NCBI GenBank assembly: GCA_024291935.2
Contig: CM044310.1
Span: 119,732,213 to 119,796,212 of the forward strand
Origin: Okapia johnstoni
Taxonomy: Eukaryota; Chordata; Mammalia; Artiodactyla; Giraffidae
DNA length: 64,000 nt
Direction: 5' to 3'
This document shows positions 21,898 through 31,629 of this stretch, piece after piece (positions within the stretch are counted from its first letter, which is position 1; the number at the start of each line of letters is the position of its first letter). The position numbers were made by a program, and so were the translations under genes. The notes beneath the pieces are model-generated. The model was not told where the DNA came from. It searched no databases and saw nothing but the letters and a program-made list of their open reading frames with translations.

Positions 21898-22147
21898 TAA
21901 ACTCATATAAACAGAGAGTAAAAGAGTGATTGCTAGAGGCTTGGGGGGTGGGGTATATGGGGAGAAGTTGGTCAAAGAGCACAAACAAGTTTCAGATGAC
22001 TGAGGTCTGATGATCTAATGGACAGCGTGAATCATCGTTGATGGCACTGCAGTGTATAATGAAGTTTACTAAGAGAGCAGATCTTAAGTGTTCTCACCAA
22101 AAAACAAAAAAAGCAAATCAGGACATGAGGTGAAAATTTCACTTTCA

Positions 22148-22338
22148 ATGCAAGTCACTCAGTCGTGTCCGACTCTTTGTGACTCCATGGACCATACAGT
22201 CCATGGAATTCTCCAGGCCAGAATAACTGGAGTGGGTAGCCTTTCCCTTCTCCAGGGGATCTTCCCAACCCAGGGATCAAACCCAGGTCTCCTGCATTGC
22301 AGGTGGATTCTTTACCACTAAGCTACCAGGGAAGCCCC
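22148..22338 (-). repeat. Bov-tA SINE inserted in L1M
   Basis: Reversed: 'gtcactcagtcgtgtccgac' to 'accactaagctaccagggaa'. The tRNA B-box 'gggatcaaacccaggtctcc' is clear. Confidence 0.9.
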
Positions 22339-22419
22339 TATCCTGTATCAAATCATCACATTGTACACTTTAAGTATTTTACCGCTTTATTTGTCAATGA
22401 TACCTCCATGAAACTGGCA

Positions 22420-22867
22420 GGGAGGGGAAGGAGGTGTGAAAGGGAGGTGAGGAGAGCTCCCTTGAAGAGAGCAGTGATGATGAAAAACCCTGACTCGGAA
22501 GCACTCAGTGTAGAATCTGACTCACGGTGTCGGATAAGGAGGTTGCCGTGATCAGGATCATTCTCTCACACAGCGTCCCACCCACACCCACCTCCCTCCG
22601 TAACAGACGCTATCAGCACTCCTCTGACCGTGGTCCCCCAGATTCCTCTGCATTCTTACGCATGCTCGATCATGGTTTCTCCCCTTCCCAATGTGAGCAC
22701 TTTGGTGTCTTTGTTGTTGTTGTTGGTGGTGGGGTACTGCCTGGAAAATGCCCGGGAATCTAAGTGGCCCAGGGACACCCCTTTACCAACAGCTGACATT
22801 GTGGGAGCCACACATCCCCATGGACTGGGAAAAGTGGGGCAGAAGCCCCTGTCCCTGGATGGCAGCA
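22420..22867. other. Unassigned intron sequence before the minisatellite
   Basis: No repeat or exon recognised. A short (TTG)n/(GGT)n patch lies near 22712-22735. Confidence 0.35.
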
Positions 22868-23467
22868 AAGGAGCATCGGCCCTGCCTCATGCTCCCAGCC
22901 CTCTCCTGATGACCCTACGGGTTACCTCATGAAAGGAGCATCGGCCCTGCCTCCTGCTCCCAGCCCTCCCCTTGATGACCCTACGGGTTACCTCATGAAA
23001 GGAGCATCGGCCCTGCCTCGTGCTCCCAGCCCTCCCCTTGATGACCCTACGGGTTACCTCATGAAAGGAGCATCGGAAAAACGGCCCTGCCTCGTGCTCC
23101 CAGCCCTCCCCCTTGATGACCCTACGGGTTACCTCATGAAAGGAGCATCGGCCCTGCCTCGTGCTCCCAGCCCTCCCCTTGATGACCCTACGGGTTACCT
23201 CATGAAAGGAGCATCGGCCCTGCCTCGTGCTCCCAGCCCTCTCCTGATGACCCTACGGGTTACCTCATGAAAGGAGCATCCTCGGCCCTGCCTCGTGCTC
23301 CCAGCCCTCTCCTGATGACCCTACGGGTTACCTCATGAAAGGAGCATCGGCCCTGCCTCGTGCTCCCAGCCCTCTCCTGATGACCCTACGGGTTACCTCA
23401 TGAAAGGAGCATCGGCCCTGCCTCGTGCTCCCAGCCCTCTCCTGATGACCCTACGGGTTACCTCATG
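22868..23467. repeat. Minisatellite, 65-66 bp unit, nine copies
   Basis: Nine tandem copies of a unit that starts 'ggagcatcggccctgcctcg' and ends 'accctacgggttacctcatg'. Copies start near 22870, 22935, 23001, 23067, 23140, 23207, 23272, 23341 and 23406. Two length classes exist: 66 bp ('cccttgatgacc') and 65 bp ('ctcctgatgacc'). Copy 4 has an extra 'gaaaaac' and copy 7 an extra 'ctc'. It lies in a VSTM1 intron. Runs of 66-bp units keep a 22-residue frame open, but this is a by-product of the unit length. Confidence 0.97.
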
Positions 23468-23655
23468 GTGCAATTCGCTAGAAATGAGAAGTGAATGATT
23501 GCAAGACGGTCCACCGCCCGCGGAACTGAGTTTGCCCTGAGATGGCCACATATCCTGGCCAAATTTCACATCAACTGATACTGGTCTAAGGCATCTGACT
23601 GAGCAGTGGGATACGGCTTGAGACAGGGCATGAAGTCCCAGAAAGGGAGCCTGGC

Positions 23656-23691
23656 CTTGTGGCAAAGTTAGGGGGTGAACTTCATCATCGT
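23656..23691 (-). CDS. VSTM1: Candidate VSTM1 stalk exon (weak)
   Basis: 36 nt, phase 1 to phase 1, encoding (D)DDEVHPLTLPQ, which loosely resembles the acidic stalk (DKHDELEAPS) of human VSTM1. Its acceptor is 'tctgagcagag' and its donor would be a non-canonical GC ('gccagg'). The phases fit both neighbours. The acceptor is ambiguous and the similarity short, so this may be chance. Confidence 0.33.
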
Positions 23692-23764
23692 CTCTGCTCA
23701 GAGTTAGAGTAGAGGGTTCCTTCCTGGTAGCCTGGAGGTACACGCGGGTAGGCTGGAGACAGCC

Positions 23765-23897
23765 TGTTGTTGTTTTGTCGCTAAGTCGTGTCTGCCTCTT
23801 TTGCGACCCCCATGGACTGTAGCCCACCAGGCTCCTCTGTCCACGGAATTTCCCAGGCAAGAATGCTGGAGTGGGTTGCCATTTCCTTCTCCGGAGA
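23765..23897 (-). repeat. Bov-A SINE fragment
   Basis: 'ttgtcgctaagtcgtgtctg' to 'gtgggttgccatttccttct', reversed. Confidence 0.8.
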
Positions 23898-23969
23898 TAG
23901 CGTGTCTGTGCTTAAAGATGTCTTACTCTGTTTAGCACTGTGGTGGTATAAATGTGAACTCATTTATTC

Positions 23970-24190
23970 AATGAGTTGACTCATTGGAAAGGACCCTAAT
24001 GCTGGGTAGGATTGGGGGCAGGAGGAGAAGGGGACGACAGAGGATGAGATGGTTGGATGGCATCACTGACTCGATGGACATGGGTTTGGGTAGACTCCGG
24101 GAGTTGGTGATGGACAGGGAGGCCTGGCATGCTGCAATTCATGGGGTCGCAAAGAGTCGGACACAACTGAGCGACTGAACTGAACTGAAA
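23970..24190 (+). repeat. BovB 3' end
   Basis: 'actcattggaaaggacccta' to 'gcgactgaactgaactgaaa'. Confidence 0.9.
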
Positions 24191-24227
24191 TGTGAACTCT
24201 GAAAGTGCATTTTAACAAACAATATAC

Positions 24228-24338
24228 AGGGACTTCTCAGGTGGTCCAGGGGTTGAGACTCAGGTCCCAGTGCAGAGGGCACCAGGTCGACCCCTGGTTG
24301 GGGAGCTCAGGTCCACATGCCGCTTGTTGTGGCCAAAA
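24228..24338 (+). repeat. CHR-type SINE
   Basis: 'gggacttctcaggtggtcca' with B-box-like 'aggtcgacccctggttgggg', ending 'ttgttgtggccaaaaaaccg'. Confidence 0.75.
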
Positions 24339-24344
24339 AACCGG

Positions 24345-25265
24345 AAAGAAATGATATACGCGCCCACCAGGTGGGCTATAATAAAATGAAAGGAAAACAA
24401 CAAGTGTTGGCCAGGATGTGGAGACATTGGAGCCCGCATGAATTACGGACGGGCATACGAAACGGGTACAGTCACGTTGGAAAAGAATTTGGCAGTTGCT
24501 CAAAAAGTTAAACACAAACTTGCCATGTGTCCCAGCAGTTTTACTCCTAGGTAGGTACCTGATTAGGGGCTTCCCTGGTGGCTCAGACGGTGAAGAATCT
24601 GCCTGCAATGCAGGAGACCCAGGGTCAATCCCTGGGTCGGGAAGATCCCCTGGAGAAGGAAATGGCTACCCACTCCAGTATTCTTGCCTGGAGAATCCCA
24701 TGGACAGAATCGCATGTGGGCTACAGTCTATAAGGTTGCAAAGAGTCGGACATGACTGAGTGACTAATACTTTCTCCTTTCAAATACCTCATTGAAAGCA
24801 GCGGCTCAGGTACATGTACACCTATATTCATGGCAGCATTACTCACAACAGCCAAAAGGTACAAACCACCCAAATGTCCATCAACTGAAGAATGGATGAA
24901 CAAAACGAGGTCTGTCCATATGATGGAATATTATTCAGCCGTGAAAAGGATGGAAGTACTGATACGTGTTACAACATAGATGAACCTTGAAGACATCGTG
25001 CTAAGTGAAAGAAGCCAGTCTCCAGACCTCGTACTGTGGGGCTGCATTTTATATGAAATGTCCACGATAGGCAAAACCAGAGTCAGAAAACAGATAGGCA
25101 GGGCCTGTCGGGAGAGCAGGGAGCGAAGACTGACTGCTTAATGGAACTTCATTTGGGGAATTAGCGTAGTGGTGATGGTACAGCCCTGTGGATGTGCCAA
25201 ATGCCTCTGTCTTGTATACTTTAAAAGGGTGAATTTATGGAATGTGAATAATATACCAGTTAGAA
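24345..25265 (+). repeat. L1M 3' end, split by a Bov-tA
   Basis: 'ttggccaggatgtggagaca' and 'ttactcctaggtaggtacct' before the break. 'ttcatggcagcattactcac', 'aatattattcagccgtgaaa' and 'gtatactttaaaagggtgaa' follow it. Old and non-coding. Confidence 0.8.
24567..24775 (+). repeat. Bov-tA SINE nested in L1M
   Basis: 'gggcttccctggtggctcag' to 'gactgagtgactaatacttt'. Confidence 0.9.
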
Positions 25266-25484
25266 AAGAAATGATAGAAGAGCTAAAAAGATGAAAGCTT
25301 CGACTTTCCATCTCCCGTTTCTGATACTTCCAAGCTCTCTGACTCTATCAGATTTCAGATCTCTCCAAGAAACTGTGGCATGCATTGCGTTCACAGAGCC
25401 GGAGTAGCAGTCATTAACCAGCTAATACTGAATAAAAATGTTTTCGAAGACAAATACGTATTTTGCAAGGACAGGATGCAGGAA

Positions 25485-25582
25485 ATCTTTTTTTTTGGCC
25501 ACACCACGCCACGTGGGATGGAACCTGTGCCCCCTGCAATGGAAGTGCGGGGTCCCGATCACTGGGCCACCAGAGAATTTAC
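25485..25582 (-). repeat. CHR SINE fragment
   Basis: 'tttttttggccacaccacgc' to 'cactgggccaccagagaatt', reversed. Confidence 0.7.
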
Positions 25583-25714
25583 AAGGATGTCTTTTTAAAA
25601 AGTATTTCTATTATACTTGCATAGACTCTAATGAAAACCTTGAACAATTTTGACCCTTTGTAGCAGATTACAGGAAGGTTATGAGTTGCTGAAAGAAAAA
25701 ACAATCAAGCACCT

Positions 25715-26058
25715 AGGTAAATTCTCCGTTGGTCCTGTGGTTAGGACTTCAAGCTTCCTCTGCCAGGGGCCTGGGTTCGATCCCTGGTCGGGGAATTGTG
25801 TGTGTGCTCAGTCACCAAGTTGCGTCTGACTCTTTGCGACCCCATGGACTGTAGCCTTCTAGGCTTCTCTGTCTACAGAATTTCCCAAGCAAAGAATACT
25901 GGAGTGGGTTGCCATTTCCTTCTCCAACGGATCTTCCCAACCCAGAGATTGAATCTGAGTCTCCTACACTGGCAGGCAGATTCTTTACCACTGAGCCACC
26001 TGGGACGCCCAGGTTGGGGAAGGACAATCCCCCAAGCTGCATGGCACAGCAAAAATGA
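25715..26058 (+). repeat. CHR-type SINE split by a Bov-tA
   Basis: 'aaattctccgttggtcctgt' and 'cgatccctggtcggggaa' before the break. 'aggttggggaaggacaatcc' follows, to 'ggcacagcaaaaatgaatcc'. Confidence 0.8.
25797..26010 (-). repeat. Bov-tA SINE nested in a CHR SINE
   Basis: Reversed Bov-tA with a (GT)n-like 5' edge. The flanks 'ggtcggggaa' and 'ggttggggaa' are a probable target duplication with one difference. Confidence 0.85.
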
Positions 26059-26104
26059 ATCCCTGATGGACAAGCCCGTTTCAGTCTAAACCTTCAGAAA
26101 GCCC

Positions 26105-26432
26105 CAGTTTTCATGAGAATTTCTCCTAAAGGAAATCAGTCCTGAATATTCATTGGAAGGACAGATGCTGAAACTGAAACTCCAATATGTTGGCCACCTG
26201 ATGCAAAGAACCAACTCATTGGAAAAGACGCTGATGCTGGGAAAGATTGAAGGTTGGGGGAGAAGGGGATGACAGAGGATGAGACAGTTGGATGGCATCA
26301 CCAACTCGATGGACATGAGTTTGAGCAAGCTCTGGGAGTTGGTGATGGACAGGGAGGCCTGGCATGCTGCAGTCCATGGGGTCGCAAAGAGTCAGATACA
26401 ACTAAGTGACTGAACTGAACTTAACTGAGGGT
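26105..26432 (+). repeat. BovB 3' end
   Basis: 'aaaggaaatcagtcctgaat' through 'gatgacagaggatgagacag' to 'actgaactgaacttaactga'. Confidence 0.92.
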
Positions 26433-26569
26433 AGACTTTTAGTCAATTCTTCATGGAAAACCAGTATCAGAAAAAAAAAAATAACATTCACTCTTGTTTG
26501 AGAACTTGAAAGTCTTAGCAAGTCTTTGATCATACAGTGTCCCAGAGGATAGGCTCCGCAGGTCCTGGT

Positions 26570-27420
26570 ATTTATTTTTGCTAATTTTCTGTAGAGAAGA
26601 TCATATTGTCTGCAAATGAATGCAGTTTTTCTTCCTTTTCAATTTGAATGCCCCCCCCTTTTTTTTTGTCTTGCCCGATTACTGCAGAGAGGACTTCCAG
26701 TATTACATTGAATTGAAGTGGTGGGCATCTTTGTCTTATTCCTGATATCAGAGGAAAAGCTTTCAACCTTTCACCGTTAGTATGACCTTAGCTGTGGGCT
26801 TGTTATATTGGCCTTTATTGTTTTGAAGTATGTTCCTTCTACACCCAATTTATTTAGAGTTTTTATATTGAAATGATCTATTTTATCAAAATTTTTTACA
26901 TATATTAAGATGAACATATGATTTTTATTCTTCATTCTATTAATGTGTGTATCACACTTACAGATGTATATATTCAATCATCCTTGGATACAAAGAAGAA
27001 ATCTCACTTGATCATGGTCTGTGAGTCTTTTAATGTACTGTTAAAATTGATTTGCCAACATTTTGTTGAGAACTTTCACATCTGTATTCATCAGGGATAA
27101 TCTATATTTTCTTTCAGTGTCCTTATCTGGTTCTGACATCGAGGTGATGCTGGCCTTGTAAAATGAGGAAGGAGTGTTCCTTCCTTTGCAGTTTTTGGGA
27201 AGAGTCTGGGAATGACTGGTGTTTCTTCCTTAAATGTTTGGTGGAATTCACCAGTGAAACCATCTGGTCCTGGGCTTTTCTTTGTCGGGAGGTTTTGATT
27301 GCTGATTCAATCTCTTTATCTGTTATTGATCTGTTCCAGTTTTCCATTTCTTCATACTTCAGTCTTGGTTTGTAAACGTCCGCAAACATTCTCCTGTCTG
27401 TAGGTATGACCCATGTCCGT
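26570..27420 (-). repeat. L1 ORF2 fragment with dead reverse transcriptase
   Basis: Three broken minus-strand frames follow the L1 ORF2 reverse transcriptase in order. 27389-27123 matches the region before the catalytic fingers ([19 protein letters not shown]). 26977-26777 is the palm part, and 26766-26581 carries FPLISGIRQRCPP and FADNMIF. The catalytic motif is FADN instead of FADD, so the second Asp is lost, and stops and shifts separate the blocks. Confidence 0.88.
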
Positions 27421-27647
27421 GTCTTCCCAGACGATGGCCAAGAGGGGCTGGAATCAGGTCACAGTCCCCTGCTGGTTTGACGGCTGGTATTGAGGCCTGT
27501 CTGCCTGTTATCCAACGCATAGGTGGGTGAGGCTCCTCCTGGGGCCTTTGGTGTCTGGTGGTGGATCCCACAGCTCCCACGAGGCACTTTTGCTCACGAA
27601 TGGGTGCCAAATTTTAGTTGTTGGAGAGAGGGTACAAAAATAAGGGA

Positions 27648-27950
27648 TGGCAAATGTCCCTGGTGGTGCAGTGGGTAAGAATCTGCCTGCCAATGCAAGG
27701 GACACGGGTTCGATCCCCGGTCCAGGAAGATTCCACGTGCTGTGGAGCAGCTAACCCCGAGAGTCGCAACTGCTGAGCTCCCGAGCTGCAGCCACTGAAG
27801 CCCTTGCACCTAGAGCCTGTGCTCTGCAACAAGACAAGCCCCTGCAATGAGAAGCCCGCGCACCGCAACAAAGGGTAGCCCCCATTCACCCCAACTAGAG
27901 AAAGCCCGTGTGCAGCAGCAAAGACCCAGCACAGCCAAAAATTAATTGAC
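27648..27950 (+). repeat. CHR-type SINE, long form
   Basis: About 300 bp with the full tail region: 'tgtccctggtggtgcagtgg', 'gagctgcagccactgaagcc', 'caactagagaaagcccgtgt', ending 'cagcacagccaaaaattaat'. Confidence 0.85.
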
Positions 27951-28115
27951 TGATAATTTTTTTAAAAGAAAAAAATCACAGGCTCAAAATGGAATCATTT
28001 GTGTAGACCGTGCTAGGGTTTAATACCTAATCTAATTGAAGCTTTGAACCCCATGCCCAGAAATGTTGTCTTAAATAGTCAGTCGGAAATTTTTAGGTCA
28101 GCACCAGTAAGGTCA

Positions 28116-28619
28116 TCTGTCACAGGCACCCCCTCCTTCCCCCAGAGGCCCGTCAGTCAATCTGCCACGCAGACCCCTTTCTGTGCTCCACAGGTGGTGG
28201 CGGTTTTTCAGTCACTATGTGCGAAGTCACTTCAGTCGTGTCAGGCTCTTTGCAACCCCGGGGACTGTAGCCTGCCAGGCTCCTCTGTTTGTAGGATTTC
28301 CCAGGCAAGAATACTGGAACGGGTTGCCATGCCCTCCTCCAGGGGATCTTCCCAACCCAGGTATCGAACCTGCATCTTCTGCATTGGCAGGCGGATTCTT
28401 TTCCATCTGAGCCACCAGGGAAGCCCAGCCTCCAGGTGAGTGAGGAGGAATTCAGCTGCCTTCCTGCTGAGTTGTGCCCTTTATTGTACCCGGAGTCCAG
28501 TGACTTCCCCAGCATGAACGTCGCATTCCGGACATCAGACTGGCACGTGAGGGTCACGTTGCTGCCGCATGCAACCTCTGAGCTGGGCAAGGCGTGGAGG
28601 AGGGGTTTGGAAAGTTTCT
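28116..28619 (-). pseudogene. VSTM1: VSTM1 Ig V-type exon, broken
   Basis: The exon starts at 28619 after the acceptor 'ccaaattctttccag', phase 1, and encodes (E)KLSKPLLHALPSSEVACG, then SNVTLTCQ with the first domain Cys, then a segment ending LDSGYNKGHNSAG. Near 28457 one base is missing compared with the family; the neighbouring frame then reads AEFLLTHL, matching AEFPFTDL of human VSTM1. A Bov-tA SINE in the same orientation follows at 28426-28217. The expected second half (DAGRYFC-type motif) is not readable beyond it. A sequence resembling the exon end near 28116-28125 has AT where the donor GT should be. The open frame running through the SINE to 28153 is an artefact. Confidence 0.82.
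28217..28426 (-). mobile_element. Bov-tA SINE inside the VSTM1 Ig exon
   Basis: A full element in gene orientation: 'gggcttccctggtggctcag' (minus strand) at the 28426 end, finishing 'gactgaagtgacttcgcaca'. Possible imperfect duplication CACCTG(G/T) on both sides. It sits between the codons for the first and second halves of the V domain. Confidence 0.92.
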
Positions 28620-28753
28620 CTGGAAAGAATTTGGAGTTAGTTTGACTCTTCATCTTGGTGACCACCAAAACCCTCCTAGAATTCAGAGGATGAAAGGAAA
28701 AAGGTCGTGAAACTTGGCGTGCGGGAACAGAGTCCAGGTGGAAGACGACTCAC

Positions 28754-28789
28754 CGTTGTTTCTCTCATCTTCATTGCCCAGACAAAGCC
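28754..28789 (-). CDS. VSTM1: VSTM1 exon 2 (signal peptide end)
   Basis: 36 nt, the size typical of exon 2 in this receptor superfamily. Acceptor 'tttctcttccag' and donor 'gtgagtcgtc', phase 1 to phase 1, encoding (G)LCLGNEDERNN. It joins exon 1 and the Ig exon in frame and matches LCLGYEDEKKN of human VSTM1. The signal peptidase site would be near LCLG/NED. Confidence 0.88.
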
Positions 28790-28829
28790 CTGGAAGAGAA
28801 ACACTGGTGAGAGATGAATTATATGCTTG

Positions 28830-28930
28830 TCTTTTTTTTTAAGTTGAAGTCTAGTTGATTTGTTGTGTTAGTTTTCGGTGTACAGCAAAGTGATCCAGTT
28901 ATCTGTCTAGATCTACAGATATACATCTAG
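28830..28930 (-). repeat. L1 3' UTR fragment
   Basis: 'aagttgaagtctagttgatt' to 'gtgtacagcaaagtgatcca', reversed. Confidence 0.65.
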
Positions 28931-28934
28931 ACAT

Positions 28935-29340
28935 GAGAGGACTCAGGAGATCCGGCCCTTGTTCACACTCAAGTGTGGACTCAAAACACGAGCCCCCAGG
29001 CTTCACCAGGGAGCAGGGACACTGTCAAGTGGACGGAGCCCGCATTAGCACTGGCTACAGCGGCTACACTGACAGGTAGCAAATTGGTATCCGGGTGGTC
29101 GGGGGGGTGGGGGGTGTCCCCAGGTCTTGTGGCCTCTTTTTAGTCCCTCTCTCCTCTGCTTTTAGCCTAAAGTCATCTCAGCTCTGTTATCAGCCAGGCT
29201 TCTGCTCAAATGGTGATGCCCATTCTCCTTTTCTTTTTTTTAAATAAGCACACAGTTGCCTTAGATTCACTTTTCATCATGAAACCTTACTGAGGACTAG
29301 CTGAAAATTGAGAGAGGGGTTCTCTGTTTTTGACAAATAA
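28935..29340. other. VSTM1 intron 1, unassigned
   Basis: No repeat or exon recognised. A G-rich patch (about 29098-29117) is present. Confidence 0.35.
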
Positions 29341-29344
29341 GATT

Positions 29345-29545
29345 GTATTAATGTGTACACGTGATGACTGGATGCACATATGTATTCTGAAATATTAACA
29401 AATACGTCACCTCACATAGTTACCTTGTGGGGGGAGGAGGGTGGTGAGAATGTTCAAAATCCATTCTCTGAGCCAATTTCAATATTATTAACTATAGTCA
29501 CCATGCTGGTCATTAGATCCTCAGAACTTATCTTTCTTTTTAAAA
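29345..29545 (+). repeat. L1M fragment
   Basis: 'gaaatattaacaaatacgtc' and 'ctatagtcaccatgctggtc' are L1M 3' phrases. It is interrupted by the following CHR SINE. Confidence 0.55.
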
Positions 29546-29692
29546 AATATCTATTTATTTTGTATTTATTTATTTGGCTGTGCTAGGTCTTAGTTGCAGC
29601 ATATGGGATCTAATTCCCTGACCAGGAATCAAACCCGAGCCCCCTGGACTGGGACCGCGGAGGCTTAGCCACTGGGCCACCAAGGAAGTCCT
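29545..29692 (-). repeat. CHR-type SINE
   Basis: 'tttatttggctgtgctaggt' to 'ccactgggccaccaaggaag', reversed. The flanks 'cttatctttctt' and 'cctatctttctt' are a target duplication. Confidence 0.85.
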
Positions 29693-29699
29693 ATCTTTC

Positions 29700-30070
29700 T
29701 TAATAAAGGACCACAGCTGACATAGGCAGAGAACTGGCTGCACCGGAGACACTTGCCACTAAGGAGAAGAGACACACTGGCATGCAGGGTAGCTCGAAAA
29801 AGCAAAGAATAAAAGAATAGCTCCTTGAAGTCTTAGTAGAATTCTGAGGTAGGGAGCTGTAGGCAACACAAGTAAGCATATTTATCTGGAAATAATTGGA
29901 GTAAGTAACTACCAATCAGTGAGAATCTATCATTTGATGGACTCTTCACATACATCAGCCATGTACCCACTTATATTATCTAGCAGGTCCTCTCTGGCAA
30001 CTGACATTTACCGTACAGCTACCCTCTCTGCCTGACTCAGCCAGGCATCATCCGTTTAACATTTAGTATG
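29700..30070. other. VSTM1 intron 1, unassigned
   Basis: No gene or repeat recognised. Confidence 0.35.
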
Positions 30071-30071
30071 G

Positions 30072-30208
30072 GCTCTGGAGAATGAAATAGCAACCCACTC
30101 CTGTATTCTTGCCTGGAGAATCTCATGGACAGAGGAGTCTGGAGGGCTGCAGTCCACGGGGTTGCAAAGAGTCAGACACGACTGAGTAACTAAACAGCAA
30201 CAAGGGCC
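30072..30208 (+). repeat. Bov-A SINE
   Basis: 'ctctggagaatgaaatagca' to 'agacacgactgagtaactaa'. Confidence 0.85.
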
Positions 30209-30467
30209 TTTAAATACACCACGTGGAGAGCTGTTCAGTTTCCAAGCTAGAAAATCAACTAAAAAAATATGCACAACCTAGAAGTTATGTTTTATTCATC
30301 AGATATTCTTAGGACTTCAAGCCCAGGAGGCAGCATCTCAGGTAACCCCGAGAGAACTGCTGGGGGTGTGGTGCGGAAAGGATAGATATGAGTTTTGCAA
30401 CAAAGGGCAGGAGGTCAGAACAAAACGTTACTGTTAGTAAAAGAAAATCAGATGTCTCAAGTTAAAG

Positions 30468-30505
30468 AATTTAGCGCTTTTCTCAGAATTTAGCGCTTTT
30501 CTCAG
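30468..30505. repeat. 19-bp tandem duplication
   Basis: Two perfect adjacent copies of AATTTAGCGCTTTTCTCAG at 30468-30486 and 30487-30505. Confidence 0.95.
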
Positions 30506-30764
30506 TATGGGAAGACGCAAGCGTCTGGGCTCGCAGAAGTCATCCCTCTGATGCGGACCTCAGCTGTCTGCAGCCAGTATCCCTGTGTTTTCTCATCCCT
30601 GAGCGCCCTCGGGGCTCCCCGTGGGGAGTGGCTACAGTCTGATGGCTGCTAGATGGCAGGCATTCTTTCCTTCCTGAGTTCCCTCAGGGCTCACCCTCAA
30701 GTGTCTTCAATCACTGATGACTGAGACATCCTTTGTTTACTGATATGTCAGGAAATATTCCATT

Positions 30765-31625
30765 TCTCATCTATGTAGTGAAGCCTCCACAGAAACTCAA
30801 AAGGATGGATTCAGAGAGCTTCCATGTTGGACACGTGGAGATTTTTCGAACGTGATGTGCTCAGAAGCCCTTTTCCTCATACTTGGCTCTGTGCACCTCT
30901 TCCATTTGGCTGTTCCTGAGTTAAATCTATGCACTGTGCTTAGTCGCTCAGTTGTGTCCAGCTCTTTGTGACCCCATGGGCTGTAGCCCACCAGGCTCCT
31001 CTGTCCTTGAGATTCTCTAGGCAAGAATACCGGAGTAGGTTGCCATGCACTCCTTCAGGGCATCTTCCCAACTCAAAGATCAAACCCAGGTCTCCCACAC
31101 TGCATGTGGATTCTTCACCATCTGAGCCACCAGGGAAGCCCAAGAACACTGGAGTGAGTGGCCTATCCCTTCTCCAGGGGAACTTCCTGATGCAGGAATC
31201 GAACCGGGGTCTCCTGCATTGCAGGTGGATTCTTTATCTGATGAGCTACCCAGGCAGCCCAAATTCTTCTATAATAAATCGGTAATCTAGTGAGTAAAAT
31301 GTTTCTCTGAGTTCCATGTTCTCACAAATTTGAGTTCTAGCAAACTGATGGACCCAAGGAGGGGTTCGTTAGAACCTTCAATCTGTAGCCAGTCGGACAG
31401 AAACACAGGTGGCCACCAGGGCTTGTGATTGGCACCTGAAGTGGGAGGGAGGTCATCTTTTAGGACGGGGCCCTTAATCTGTGGGATCTGACGGTATCTC
31501 CAGGTAGTTTGTGTCACAGTGGAGTTGAATTGCAGGACAACCAGCTGAGTCAGCTGCTTGGTGGTGTGAAAAACCACCTTCTGCATATTCACACACATCG
31601 GAACTGGGCACAGAGTCCTAATTGA
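30765..31625 (+). repeat. Ancient ERVL-like LTR, split by SINEs
   Basis: Reads like an old LTR: 'tagtgaagcctccacagaaa', then after the SINEs an AATAAA at about 31272 followed by 'ggtaatctagtgagtaaaat'. The end is rich in 'ttgaattgcaggacaaccag'. A related reversed piece is at 57080-57420. The 113-codon minus-strand frame here has no family motif. Family name not assigned. Confidence 0.45.
30932..31262 (-). repeat. Two adjacent Bov-tA SINE segments
   Basis: A full reversed copy at about 30932-31140 ('gcttagtcgctcagttgtgt' to 'gccaccagggaagccc'). A second tRNA-derived part follows at 31141-31260, ending 'gagctacccaggcagcccaa'. Confidence 0.88.
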
Positions 31626-31629
31626 CATC

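Larger units (their letters stand above)
21690..22420 (+). repeat. L1M 3' end, split by two SINEs
   Basis: 'aacctcagtgcccatcgata' and 'agtgattgctagaggcttgg', then 'cacattgtacactttaagta' after the second break. A CHR SINE lies at about 21785-21895 and a Bov-tA at 22148-22338. Confidence 0.7.

Noticed and set aside
22929..23270. A 113-codon repetitive protein (MKGAS... units)
   Set aside because: It is one frame of the 66-bp minisatellite. The unit length is a multiple of three only in part of the array, and the frame breaks where 65-bp units begin.
22868..23467. A CRISPR-like array
   Set aside because: The units are contiguous tandem copies without distinct spacers, and the window is vertebrate DNA.
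28153..28426. Continuation of the VSTM1 protein through the SINE
   Set aside because: The codons are Bov-tA sequence that reads similarly at every copy, and the true V-domain continuation is in another frame.
31287..31628. A 113-codon minus-strand frame as a second VSTM1 Ig exon
   Set aside because: No Ig cysteine or tryptophan pattern and no splice sites. The DNA reads like an old LTR in the other orientation.
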